From positions 1 through 5,859 of the forward strand of contig JBAXHO010000089.1 in NCBI GenBank assembly GCA_037138855.1: a stretch of DNA of 5,859 nucleotides, written 5' to 3'. The notes below the pieces were generated by a model. That model searched no databases, was not told the DNA's origin, and saw nothing but the letters and a program-made list of their open reading frames with translations. The position numbers were made by a program, and so were the translations under genes. Source of the DNA: JBAXHO01 sp037138855 (GTDB lineage: Bacteria > Patescibacteriota > Dojkabacteria > B142 > OLB20). Shown one piece after another: positions 1-5,809 of this stretch (position 1 is the first letter of the stretch; each line of letters opens with the position of its first letter).

Positions 1-7
1 CATTGAC

Positions 8-52
8 TTATCTAACGGAGGTCATTTCGGTAACAGTTTCATTTATCTAACG
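8..52. repeat. Two copies of a 10-bp direct repeat at the left edge
   Basis: TTATCTAACG occurs at 8-17 and again at 43-52, a 35-bp period. Between the copies lies GGAGGTCATTTCGGTAACAG (18-36 plus flank). Repeats of this kind around a GGTAACAG-type core resemble the terminal binding-site repeats of some integrase-type insertion sequences, so the window may begin just inside or beside such an element. The repeat is seen directly; the insertion-sequence reading is a weak inference from general appearance. No transposase reading frame is visible here. Confidence 0.35.
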
Positions 53-77
53 CATATGCACATATTAGCTATTTTTT

Positions 78-106
78 TTCCCATGAGGAGTTTATAATAA
101 TATGAT
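78..106 (+). promoter_or_regulatory. Possible promoter for the small membrane protein gene
   Basis: Two overlapping candidates exist. TTCCCA (78-83), a 17-nt spacer and TATGAT (101-106) would start transcription near 113, about 16 nt before the ATG at 129. A perfect TATAAT (93-98) would start it near 105 but has no convincing -35 box at 70-75. In a region this AT-rich, chance matches are expected, so only the general location is offered. Confidence 0.35.
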
Positions 107-128
107 TAGTTATTAACTATTGTTTTTA

Positions 129-335
129 ATGACAATAAAAAATACCATAGACCCACATCAAAAAGAAACGATAAGTCCAGCACAGACAAAAGATATTGAA
201 GTTCCGAATCAAGCACAAAATATATCAACCACAATACGAACCGTAATCGTCCCCATAATAGTTATAATTTTTTTTATTTTTGTTTTTTTCGCTACTTGGT
301 ATGTATTGACATGGTTAAATGCTCCAAAAAATTAA
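129..335 (+). CDS. Small single-span membrane protein, unknown function
   Basis: The product is 68 aa from the ATG at 129. A TTG at 120 would add three residues (M-F-L) and is less likely. Residues 1-36 are polar and probably disordered, rich in Q, T, K and P. Residues about 38-61 form one strongly hydrophobic helix rich in I, F and V, followed by a short tail with a lysine (APKN). A single arginine (R37) sits just before the helix; with the lysines of the N-terminal part this favours the N-terminus in the cytoplasm. There is no signal-peptidase site, so it should remain a membrane anchor. No Shine-Dalgarno sequence precedes the ATG. The next gene follows after 24 nt with no terminator between, so the two are probably co-transcribed. 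The long T-runs at 269-289 simply encode the Phe/Ile-rich helix. I do not recognise a family. Confidence 0.6.
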   Translation: MTIKNTIDPHQKETISPAQTKDIEVPNQAQNISTTIRTVIVPIIVIIFFIFVFFATWYVLTWLNAPKN

Positions 336-359
336 AAATATATTTATTAAAAAACAAAA

Positions 360-794
360 ATGGAAAATTCAAAGCCTGAAAATCCAGCATTAACTGAAGA
401 CCAAGTATTTTGGCTATCTGCAAATATGGACGGTAAATGGCCAATTATTAAAGATAGTCTAAGATTTGATAAAGAAAGTAAAAAGCTATATTGCAAATAT
501 CAATTAGGTTTTTTTGATACTTTAAAAATGAAACAACCCCAAGAAGAATTAGTTAAAGATGAACATTTGGCCAAAGCTAAGGCAGAATTAGCGAAAGTAT
601 CAAAAGAACAGCTGGAGGCAGCAATTGCCAATGCTAAATACGGCAAGGCCGTGGCACATTTTATTCCCAATGCCAGTTTCGATGAGAAAGGAATTTTTGT
701 TCAACCTTCATCTTTTGGATATAAAAAATACCTTACTCAGGGAGAATTGGATATCTTTAAAAAGAGATACGAGGAAGTGATGAATATAAGATAA
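360..794 (+). CDS. Hypothetical soluble protein, 144 aa
   Basis: I recognise no family. The ATG at 360 is preceded by a run of A and T without a Shine-Dalgarno sequence, as for the other genes here. The protein has no signal peptide and no membrane segment, so it is probably cytoplasmic. Residues about 10-55 are mixed and aromatic, with a W-P-I-I-K-D-S-L-R-F-D stretch at 27-37 and a single cysteine (C45). Residues about 60-95 are rich in K, E, A and L and look like one or two amphipathic helices or a short coiled coil. Residues 97-144 contain H-F-I-P-N and a charged C-terminal helix. It lies 24 nt after the small membrane protein and 93 nt before the tethered hydrolase, so it may work with the former, but nothing in the sequence states a function. 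Confidence 0.7.
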   Translation: MENSKPENPALTEDQVFWLSANMDGKWPIIKDSLRFDKESKKLYCKYQLGFFDTLKMKQPQEELVKDEHLAKAKAELAKVSKEQLEAAIANAKYGKAVAHFIPNASFDEKGIFVQPSSFGYKKYLTQGELDIFKKRYEEVMNIR

Positions 795-835
795 TTAATT
801 ACCCATACTCACATATTTTAAAAGCTTAATACTTT

Positions 836-864
836 TTGCAATAAATTCAATATAAACATATTAT
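836..864 (+). promoter_or_regulatory. Candidate promoter for the membrane-anchored hydrolase gene
   Basis: TTGCAA (836-841) and TATTAT (859-864) are separated by 17 nt, giving 4 of 6 and 5 of 6 matches to the sigma70 consensus. The predicted start near 871 leaves a leader of about 17 nt without a Shine-Dalgarno sequence before the ATG at 888. It sits in the 93-nt gap after the preceding gene, so the hydrolase can be expressed separately. A weaker alternative, TAAACA (853-858) with TATTAA (876-881), would make the transcript leaderless. Confidence 0.4.
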
Positions 865-887
865 GTAATTATTGTTATTAATTATAA

Positions 888-2093
888 ATGGGGGGAAAGA
901 AAACTAATATTGGTCTCAAAATACAAAATGCTGAAAATGCATCAACCGAAAGAACCTTAAATGTAGATAATACTCCCCACGATACAAAAATTCCACAAAA
1001 TATTAAGCAAGTACCAAAAAAATTAATTATTCCTATAGCTTTTTCCATCGTTGCTCTAATCGCGGTTGGTATAGGAATTTTTATTTATGTAAATAATAAA
1101 ACGCCAGGCAATACAGACAAGTCATTGCAGCCAGATCAAGCAGCCACGTCTGCCATTACAAATACACCAGTTCAGGAAGTTAAATTTGCAGGAAGGTATA
1201 TTGATATTCATGCGCATATTAATACAAGTGGCATGTCAATTTCAGAAATTATCAAAAATATGGACACCGAAGGCATTGATAAAATGGTAATCATGAAGCC
1301 TCCCGCTTCTGTACCAGTCGATACTCCGCAGTCTGATTTTGCCATACCTGACGCTGCCTCTCAATACCCTAACAGGTTCGCTGTATTATATGGTGGTGAG
1401 GCGATCGCGATGCTTGAAAGGGCTGCAACTTCAGGAAAATATTCACAAGCCGAAGAAGATCAATTCATCAGTTTGCTTGAAAAGGAGATGAAATCCGGTA
1501 CATATTGTGGTATTGGAGAAATTGGGCTGAGACATTATGTCCCAACCAGCGGAAAAAGTAATGTGGCCTACGATTTGACTATCCCTGGAAATCATCCGTG
1601 GATGTTTATTATGAGCGATATTGCCGCCAAATATAACATGCCTATTGATGTGCATATGGAAGCTACAGCCGAAACTATTAAAGGACTCGAAAAGTTGCTT
1701 GACCACAACGTAAATACAAAAATTATTTGGGACCATACTGGCTGGTCGCATACTGTAAACAAAACTGCATATTATTCTGAAATGGCTACTGCCGAGTTAA
1801 TGGGACAACTAATGGAAAAACATCCAAATTTGTATTCAAGCATTAAAATGAGGAAAGAAAATCAAAACTCTCCGATTTACATCTTCAACAGTAATTCCGA
1901 GATCAAACCGGAATGGCTGGCAATATTCACAAAGTATCCAGATAGATTCATGATGGGCAGTGATATTAAACCCGGTATCGATCAGGAGCAATTCCCCATA
2001 ATTAAAGATCATAGAAAGTTTTTGAGCCAATTACCTTCTGAAATTCTAAAAAAGATCGAAAGAGAAAATGCAGAGAAAATATTTAAACTGTAA
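888..2093 (+). CDS. Membrane-anchored metal-dependent hydrolase, amidohydrolase superfamily
   Basis: The product is 401 aa. Residues 1-45 are polar and cytoplasmic by the positive-inside rule (K4, K5, K44, K45). Residues about 46-68 form one transmembrane helix, 69-100 a linker rich in T, Q, P and A, and about 103-401 a TIM-barrel hydrolase. Candidate metal ligands occur in family order: D-I-H-A-H (H108, H110), G-E-I-G-L (E211), D-V-H-M-E (H256), W-D-H-T-G (H283) and G-S-D (D359). The end, E-N-A-E-K-I-F, matches the usual N-A-x-x-x-F close of Amidohydro_2 (PF04909-like) proteins, while the G-E-I-G-L motif recalls TatD nucleases. The ligands look complete, so it is probably active, using one or two divalent metals outside the membrane. 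The substrate cannot be told; hydrolysis of an amide, ester, lactone or phosphoester bond is possible. The ATG at 888 is chosen because it includes the full cytoplasmic tail and follows a candidate promoter. Confidence 0.82.
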   Translation: MGGKKTNIGLKIQNAENASTERTLNVDNTPHDTKIPQNIKQVPKKLIIPIAFSIVALIAVGIGIFIYVNNKTPGNTDKSLQPDQAATSAITNTPVQEVKFAGRYIDIHAHINTSGMSISEIIKNMDTEGIDKMVIMKPPASVPVDTPQSDFAIPDAASQYPNRFAVLYGGEAIAMLERAATSGKYSQAEEDQFISLLEKEMKSGTYCGIGEIGLRHYVPTSGKSNVAYDLTIPGNHPWMFIMSDIAAKYNMPIDVHMEATAETIKGLEKLLDHNVNTKIIWDHTGWSHTVNKTAYYSEMATAELMGQLMEKHPNLYSSIKMRKENQNSPIYIFNSNSEIKPEWLAIFTKYPDRFMMGSDIKPGIDQEQFPIIKDHRKFLSQLPSEILKKIERENAEKIFKL

Positions 2094-2113
2094 ATCATAC
2101 AAAACATTTAGAT

Positions 2114-2179
2114 TTATTTCAGTTTTGATTTTCTGCCAATCCAAAACTCTAAACTTGTCCACGAAGCGACTCCATTCAT
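2114..2179 (-). other. 21-codon open frame overlapping the toxin stop by ATGA
   Basis: On the minus strand an ATG at 2179-2177 overlaps the toxin's TGA (2178-2176) and opens 21 codons ending in TAA at 2116-2114. The peptide contains S-W-T-S-L-E-F-W and ends in a basic R-K-S-K-L-K. A G-rich stretch (GGGGGAAT) lies just before the ATG. The ATGA arrangement copies the antitoxin-toxin junction of the same operon, so translational coupling is possible. Open frames of this length are common by chance, so it is listed as a candidate only. Confidence 0.2.
2121..2148. terminator. Weak hairpin between convergent genes
   Basis: AGTTTTGATT (2121-2130) pairs with AATCCAAAACT (2138-2148), giving 10 base pairs with one bulged C (2141) and a 7-nt loop. 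It lies between the ends of the hydrolase gene (plus) and the toxin gene (minus), where a shared terminator would be expected. Neither strand has a T-run directly after the stem, so it is not a standard intrinsic terminator. The rest of the spacer shows nothing else apart from the short frame described separately. Confidence 0.25.
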
Positions 2180-2943
2180 ATTCCCCCAACACTTTTCAAA
2201 CAATATTCTTTCGTAAATCCAAATAATTGTGTTAATTTATCCCTTTGAGAATATGGAACAAATGGGCGAAGGTCGGTAATAAAATCTTCCAATTTAAAGG
2301 ATGCTAATCGCTTGATAAAAGCATCTTTGTTGAAAGTTTCATTGTAATATTTTAATTTTTTGTTGATTAATGACAAATCAATTGTCGCTCCTAGCTCTTG
2401 CAAAATCCATAGATCATACAAATCCCGCAATTTCTCCCTTGTCATAATCGCTCGAATTTTTTCGGCAAGAATTTCATTCTTACTCAATGCAAAGATATAA
2501 TTTGATGTTATTATCGGATAATCCGACATCATAATATTTTTAGTCGGCTCGAGCACATCTTCCCGAAAAGAGAAATCCAGTTTTACAAATAATTTCGTAT
2601 CAAAATTTGTAATTTCTGCAGTCAAAAGAAATGTCCTACCGATTATGCTATCCTTTTCTTTTACTGTAATTGGAAAGGTATTTGCCAGATGAGTAAAAAA
2701 TATTTTCATTTTATCCGAAAAAATATTTTCACTCATATTTACTGTAAAATCCAAATCCTCGGAGAACCTTTCTCCTCCATAGATAAGCCGAATGCATGTT
2801 CCGCCCTTAAAAACAATATCCTTGGCAAATGACTTTGAATATAATTCATTCAAAAACAATATTTGAAAATATTCTCTCGCTACTATTGATTCGGCAATTT
2901 TGTATTTATTGGATAATTCTTTGATTTGATCTAGTGAAATCAT
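2176..2943 (-). CDS. abiEii: AbiEii-like nucleotidyltransferase toxin of a type IV toxin-antitoxin pair
   Basis: This 255-aa protein belongs to the AbiEii (DUF1814) nucleotidyltransferase family. Near the N-terminus it has F-K-G-G-T (45-49) followed by R-F-S-E-D-L-D-F (59-66), the family's nucleotide- and metal-binding signature with catalytic acidic residues D63 and D65. A third acidic position is in K-L-D-F (D123). Further on comes E-I-L-A-E-K-I-R-A-I-M-T-R (157-169) and then R-D-L-Y-D-L (173-178), the characteristic C-terminal motif. All key residues look intact and the length is normal. Family members use nucleoside triphosphates; AbiEii binds GTP, and the MenT relatives of Mycobacterium tuberculosis add nucleotides to tRNA 3' ends. 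The tRNA target here is inferred. The toxin causes reversible growth arrest and can abort phage infection. Its start codon overlaps the antitoxin's stop (ATGA, 2943-2940), it has no ribosome binding site of its own, and the overlap suggests translational coupling. Confidence 0.93.
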   Translation of the reverse strand: MISLDQIKELSNKYKIAESIVAREYFQILFLNELYSKSFAKDIVFKGGTCIRLIYGGERFSEDLDFTVNMSENIFSDKMKIFFTHLANTFPITVKEKDSIIGRTFLLTAEITNFDTKLFVKLDFSFREDVLEPTKNIMMSDYPIITSNYIFALSKNEILAEKIRAIMTREKLRDLYDLWILQELGATIDLSLINKKLKYYNETFNKDAFIKRLASFKLEDFITDLRPFVPYSQRDKLTQLFGFTKEYCLKSVGGI

Positions 2944-3530
2944 AAGTACATATTAATATAATCAAATATTTTATTACTATTTTTTGTTGTTTCCGGATTT
3001 AAATATGCAAGTGTTTTGTTTTTATTTACAATACTAAAATTCATTTCGCCCAAATATGTGTCAGTTTTAACCGCTTTGGAAATCAGATAAAAATAATCAA
3101 ATAATGCTTTTTCTGGTAAAGCGATCAGATAATTGTCTTTTTTAATATACCCGGTAAAAAGAGACTTCTTTATTTGAGAATAAGTAAAAGTCTTGCCAAT
3201 TATCTCTTTTGTTGTCGTTTTTTTGAGAGAAATGGAAGTAATTTCAAAAGGAAACTGACTTAAAATCCCATACACATTTAAGGCTGATTCAAGTGAAATA
3301 TATGATGGTGAATATACAAATTGAGCAATTTCAAATTCACTTGGTTTTTTGCTCGTAACGAAGTATTTACCCTTTTCCAATTGGGTTAGTATCTTTGAGC
3401 TAATTAAATTGACAATAATATTTTCCAGTGTCCTGGGAAAATCTATCTCAAAAATACTCGCTAACTCCTTTGTGGTGAAGAATATTTTATCGCTCGTTGT
3501 AATTTTTTCTAGCCGGTTATACGTTTCCAT
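2940..3530 (-). CDS. abiEi: AbiEi-like antitoxin and transcriptional autorepressor
   Basis: This 196-aa protein is the first gene of the operon. Residues about 14-59 form a winged helix-turn-helix: T-T-K-E-L-A-S-I-F (19-27) and the helix L-E-N-I-I-V-N-L (35-42), then a wing L-E-K-G-K-Y-F-V (51-58). The second half has the AbiEi antitoxin hallmarks P-S-Y-I-S-L-E-S-A-L (75-84) with Y-G-I (87-89), F-T-Y-S-Q-I-K (115-121), L-F-T-G (124-127) and A-L-P-E-K-A-L-F-D (137-145). In the family the N-terminal domain represses the operon and the C-terminal domain is needed to neutralise the toxin; in type IV systems no stable toxin-antitoxin complex has been found. Here the matching operator lies over the promoter. 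The ATG at 3530 is the only start close to that promoter and is predicted to be about 3 nt from the transcript's 5' end. The last residues overlap the toxin start. Confidence 0.92.
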   Translation of the reverse strand: METYNRLEKITTSDKIFFTTKELASIFEIDFPRTLENIIVNLISSKILTQLEKGKYFVTSKKPSEFEIAQFVYSPSYISLESALNVYGILSQFPFEITSISLKKTTTKEIIGKTFTYSQIKKSLFTGYIKKDNYLIALPEKALFDYFYLISKAVKTDTYLGEMNFSIVNKNKTLAYLNPETTKNSNKIFDYINMYL

Positions 3531-3532
3531 AT

Positions 3533-3551
3533 ACCACCTATATTAGGTGGT
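3533..3551. promoter_or_regulatory. 19-bp palindromic operator of the AbiE operon
   Basis: ACCACCTATATTAGGTGGT has perfect 8-bp inverted arms (3533-3540 and 3544-3551) around a 3-nt centre. It contains the whole -10 box of the operon promoter and reaches the predicted transcription start. A bound antitoxin would block RNA polymerase. Characterised AbiEi antitoxins bind inverted repeats in their own promoters, which supports this reading; binding by this particular protein is an inference. Confidence 0.72.
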
Positions 3552-3568
3552 TTGCAGGAACGTGTCAA
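3540..3568 (-). promoter_or_regulatory. Near-consensus sigma70-type promoter of the AbiE operon
   Basis: On the minus strand a perfect TTGACA (3568-3563) is followed by 17 nt and TAATAT (3545-3540, 4 of 6). The predicted start is near 3533, leaving a leader of about 3 nt before the ATG at 3530. The AGGTGG just upstream of the ATG lies before the predicted start site, so it is part of the operator and not a ribosome binding site. Confidence 0.8.
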
Positions 3569-3580
3569 GACTAACATTTT

Positions 3581-3607
3581 AAAAAAATTGGATATTACTG
3601 AATAATA
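3581..3607 (-). terminator. Possible weak terminator after the surface protein gene
   Basis: Read on the minus strand, TATTA (3607-3603) and TAATA (3597-3593) form a 5-bp A/T-only stem with a 5-nt loop, followed five bases later by a run of seven T (3587-3581). The position, between the surface protein gene and the AbiE promoter, is right for a terminator, but the stem is weak and could be chance in AT-rich DNA. Confidence 0.22.
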
Positions 3608-3662
3608 ATCACTTCTCCATCCCTAAGGGCTTTATATTTTATTTGGTGAGTTTGGTAATATT

Positions 3663-5753
3663 CTACTTCTGCTGCATTGCTCTTATTTTCTTATTTATCA
3701 AATTTTTTGTTGTTTTTGAAATTCCAAGAAGTATCAAGAGACTAACTGCAATCAGATATATTCCTTGAATATTAGCGCCTGTATTTGTCAAGCCAATTGC
3801 TGTCACCTGAGCGACATATGTTGCCGCAGCGCTACTGTCATCATCCACCATGCTGAGATTGATAGTATAGTTACCAGTGGTTGCATAGGTATGACCAATA
3901 CTGAAAGTATTACCTGATACAGTGATATTTTGAATCGTGCCATCGCCCCAGTTAATTGTAAAATCAAAGGTATCTCCTGCGCCAGGATCAACTATATTAC
4001 CAGCGAGTGTTGTTGTCTTGCCATTTGTTGTAGCAGTCACTGAGTTAATAGCTGGATCGACATTATTCACTAAAATGTCCCAGGTTTCAGTTTCGTTGCC
4101 ACCCTTACCATCATCAACTGTAATTGTAATTGTTTCAACATCAAATGGAGTAATAGTAGGATTATCATCGACATAGGTATGAGAAATTGTTTGAATACTA
4201 TCAGCTTGATTGAGTAAAGTAGTAGTTGTCCCATCACCCCATGCAATTGTGATAGTCATTAAATCTCCATCAGCATCAATAACCATTACATCGATTGTGA
4301 TTGTATCTCCTTCATTAATCTCTGAAGCAGAAAGATTACCTGTTTCTAGACCAGGGATAAAATTCAAAACTTCAAGAGTAATATCATTTCCAGAGCCACC
4401 GACATAGGAAATTCGGTATTGTACACTATCAACGATAAAAGTGGCACCTTCAGCTAAGCCATTGAATGTGCCAGTAATAGGGTTAGCGCTAGTGTTTACA
4501 ACGATCATGTAGGTTGTACTACTGCTTGGTGTGGCGGTAGGCGAGATTTCTAAAACAGCATTTGTAAGTGTCAGGCCGTTAGTAAGTAATTGGTCAGTAC
4601 TTGCCCCGGAAATATTTATACCAAACAAAGTATCAGTGAGACTTGATAAACCATTTGAGGTAAGCATACCGATTGTTGTATCAGTACCAGGATAAAGAAA
4701 AGCAGCCTCACTAATGTTATCAGTGATGATATTTTGTAAAGTACCAGTACCCATAGCCGAACCTCCTGCCAGGCTTAGCGTTGCACTAGAGTTATTTGCA
4801 GTAATAAAAATTTTATTATTTCGAACGTAATACGTACCATCAAAAGTGTTGGCAGCATTAGAAAAAGTAGTGTCGCTTTGTAAATCTAAGGTGATTCCGG
4901 CATTTCCAGAGACTACACCCGATATTTCGAAGGGATAGCCGACGGTATTAATAAAAGAATTGTCAGCAATATTGAGAGTACCCAATATTTTGTTATTAGC
5001 ACCAGAAATTATTGCACCATTGCCAGAGTCTCCAGAACCATTGATAATTATATTTTCCGAGAAATCGATTCCAGTACAATTGAGAACTAGCGACCCGCCA
5101 TTATTTACTGTGGTATTGCCAGCGTTAGTACCTAAACCACTAGAAAGAGTGACATTATGTCTGCCAGCATTGATTACAGTTGGTCCTGAATAATTATTAG
5201 AGCCACTTATTAATGTTTCAGCAACGCCATCTTTTGTGACGCCACCAGCTCCAGTAATTGTATTGGTAACCAAGATATTTCCGCCACTAGCAGATGTATC
5301 AAGAGTAAGAATATTGGCATTTAAATTAATAGTTCCGTTTATTGTAATAGTTCCATTATTGTAAGTGGCAAAGGTTAGTGGTGCTACTAAAGTTAAATTA
5401 TTATTAATTGTTAAGCTACCCGGATTTACAACTATAGCAGCAGTCATTGTAAAATTATTACCATTAATTACGACAGGGCCATTGGAAATAGTTAGACCAG
5501 CCAAAACCAAACCAGCAAGATTATTATTATATGTTCCGGCGGTTCCAATCTCTAACATATCTCCATTCTGAGGCACTCCACCATTATCGCAAGGTACGCC
5601 ACCACCCCAATTTGAGCCATCATTCCAACTTACACTATCTCCACCACCATTCCAAGTACACGTATCTTGTGCAGCATATGCTTTCTGGTTAAAAGAAATC
5701 AGACCAAAAACTAATGAGAAAAACACTACTAAAACAGGATAAAAACGTTTCAT
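3663..5753 (-). CDS. Secreted repeat surface protein with PKD domains and LPxTG-like anchor
   Basis: The product is 696 aa and adhesin-like. Residues 1-27 are a signal peptide: basic M-K-R, a hydrophobic core, then A-Y-A before A28. Residues 32-67 hold C-T-W...S-N-W...P-C...G-D, a start typical of autotransporter-type passengers; C32 and C55 may form a disulfide. Residues about 70-340 are N, T, G and I-rich beta-strand repeats, with a good match to the autotransporter-associated beta-strand repeat at about 166-197 (G-G-V-T-K-D-G then N-N-Y-S-G-P-T-V-I-N-A-G). Residues 375-462 close with Y-R-I-S-Y-V-G-G-S-G-N-D-I-T-L, usual after such repeats. Two PKD-like domains follow, at about 470-565 (W-G-D-G 505-508, H-T-Y 525-527) and 566-652 (W-G-D-G 602-605, H-T-Y 621-623). 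The end has L-T-N-T-G (655-659), a hydrophobic stretch (665-678) and a lysine-rich tail, a sortase-like signal. There is no outer-membrane barrel. A role in adhesion is inferred; no catalytic site is visible. Confidence 0.85.
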   Translation of the reverse strand: MKRFYPVLVVFFSLVFGLISFNQKAYAAQDTCTWNGGGDSVSWNDGSNWGGGVPCDNGGVPQNGDMLEIGTAGTYNNNLAGLVLAGLTISNGPVVINGNNFTMTAAIVVNPGSLTINNNLTLVAPLTFATYNNGTITINGTINLNANILTLDTSASGGNILVTNTITGAGGVTKDGVAETLISGSNNYSGPTVINAGRHNVTLSSGLGTNAGNTTVNNGGSLVLNCTGIDFSENIIINGSGDSGNGAIISGANNKILGTLNIADNSFINTVGYPFEISGVVSGNAGITLDLQSDTTFSNAANTFDGTYYVRNNKIFITANNSSATLSLAGGSAMGTGTLQNIITDNISEAAFLYPGTDTTIGMLTSNGLSSLTDTLFGINISGASTDQLLTNGLTLTNAVLEISPTATPSSSTTYMIVVNTSANPITGTFNGLAEGATFIVDSVQYRISYVGGSGNDITLEVLNFIPGLETGNLSASEINEGDTITIDVMVIDADGDLMTITIAWGDGTTTTLLNQADSIQTISHTYVDDNPTITPFDVETITITVDDGKGGNETETWDILVNNVDPAINSVTATTNGKTTTLAGNIVDPGAGDTFDFTINWGDGTIQNITVSGNTFSIGHTYATTGNYTINLSMVDDDSSAAATYVAQVTAIGLTNTGANIQGIYLIAVSLLILLGISKTTKNLINKKIRAMQQK

Positions 5754-5768
5754 ATTGCAAATATAATA

Positions 5769-5797
5769 ATATTAGATTGGATTTTTGATTATATCAA
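5769..5797 (-). promoter_or_regulatory. Promoter of the surface protein gene
   Basis: On the minus strand TTGATA (5797-5792, 5 of 6) is separated by 17 nt from TAATAT (5774-5769, 4 of 6). The predicted start near 5762 gives a leader of about 9 nt with no Shine-Dalgarno sequence before the ATG at 5753. The -10 hexamer and the spacing are identical to those of the AbiE promoter. A TATTAT at 5768-5763 is an alternative -10 box but has a poor -35. Confidence 0.62.
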
Positions 5798-5809
5798 TTA
5801 ATGCCACTG

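Noticed and set aside
102..116. A 4-codon frame (M-I-S-Y) preceded by GAGGAG at 85-90, possibly a leader peptide
   Set aside because: The spacing of 11 nt is long, the frame is trivial, and both candidate -10 boxes would start transcription inside or after it.
120..128. TTG start extending the small membrane protein by three residues
   Set aside because: ATG at 129 is the better start codon and neither has a Shine-Dalgarno sequence; the extension adds nothing recognisable.
306..311. Perfect TTGACA as a -35 box for the gene at 360
   Set aside because: It lies in the coding sequence of the previous gene and no acceptable -10 box occurs 16-19 nt downstream; the next TATATT is 27 nt away.
1443..1751. 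Antisense open frame inside the hydrolase gene
   Set aside because: The opposite strand encodes the conserved barrel motifs, so this is a shadow frame; the same holds for 1836-2030.
3349..3546. Plus-strand open frame across the antitoxin start and operator
   Set aside because: It is antisense to a clearly conserved antitoxin and has no promoter or family resemblance.
3621..3629. CCCTAAGGG mini-palindrome as a terminator
   Set aside because: The stem has only three G-C pairs with a 3-nt loop and no T-run on the minus strand, where a terminator would be needed.
3803..5571. Several open frames of 60-80 codons on both strands within the surface protein gene
   Set aside because: The repetitive T, N, G and I-rich composition of the real gene keeps other frames open; none shows a family motif or its own start signals.
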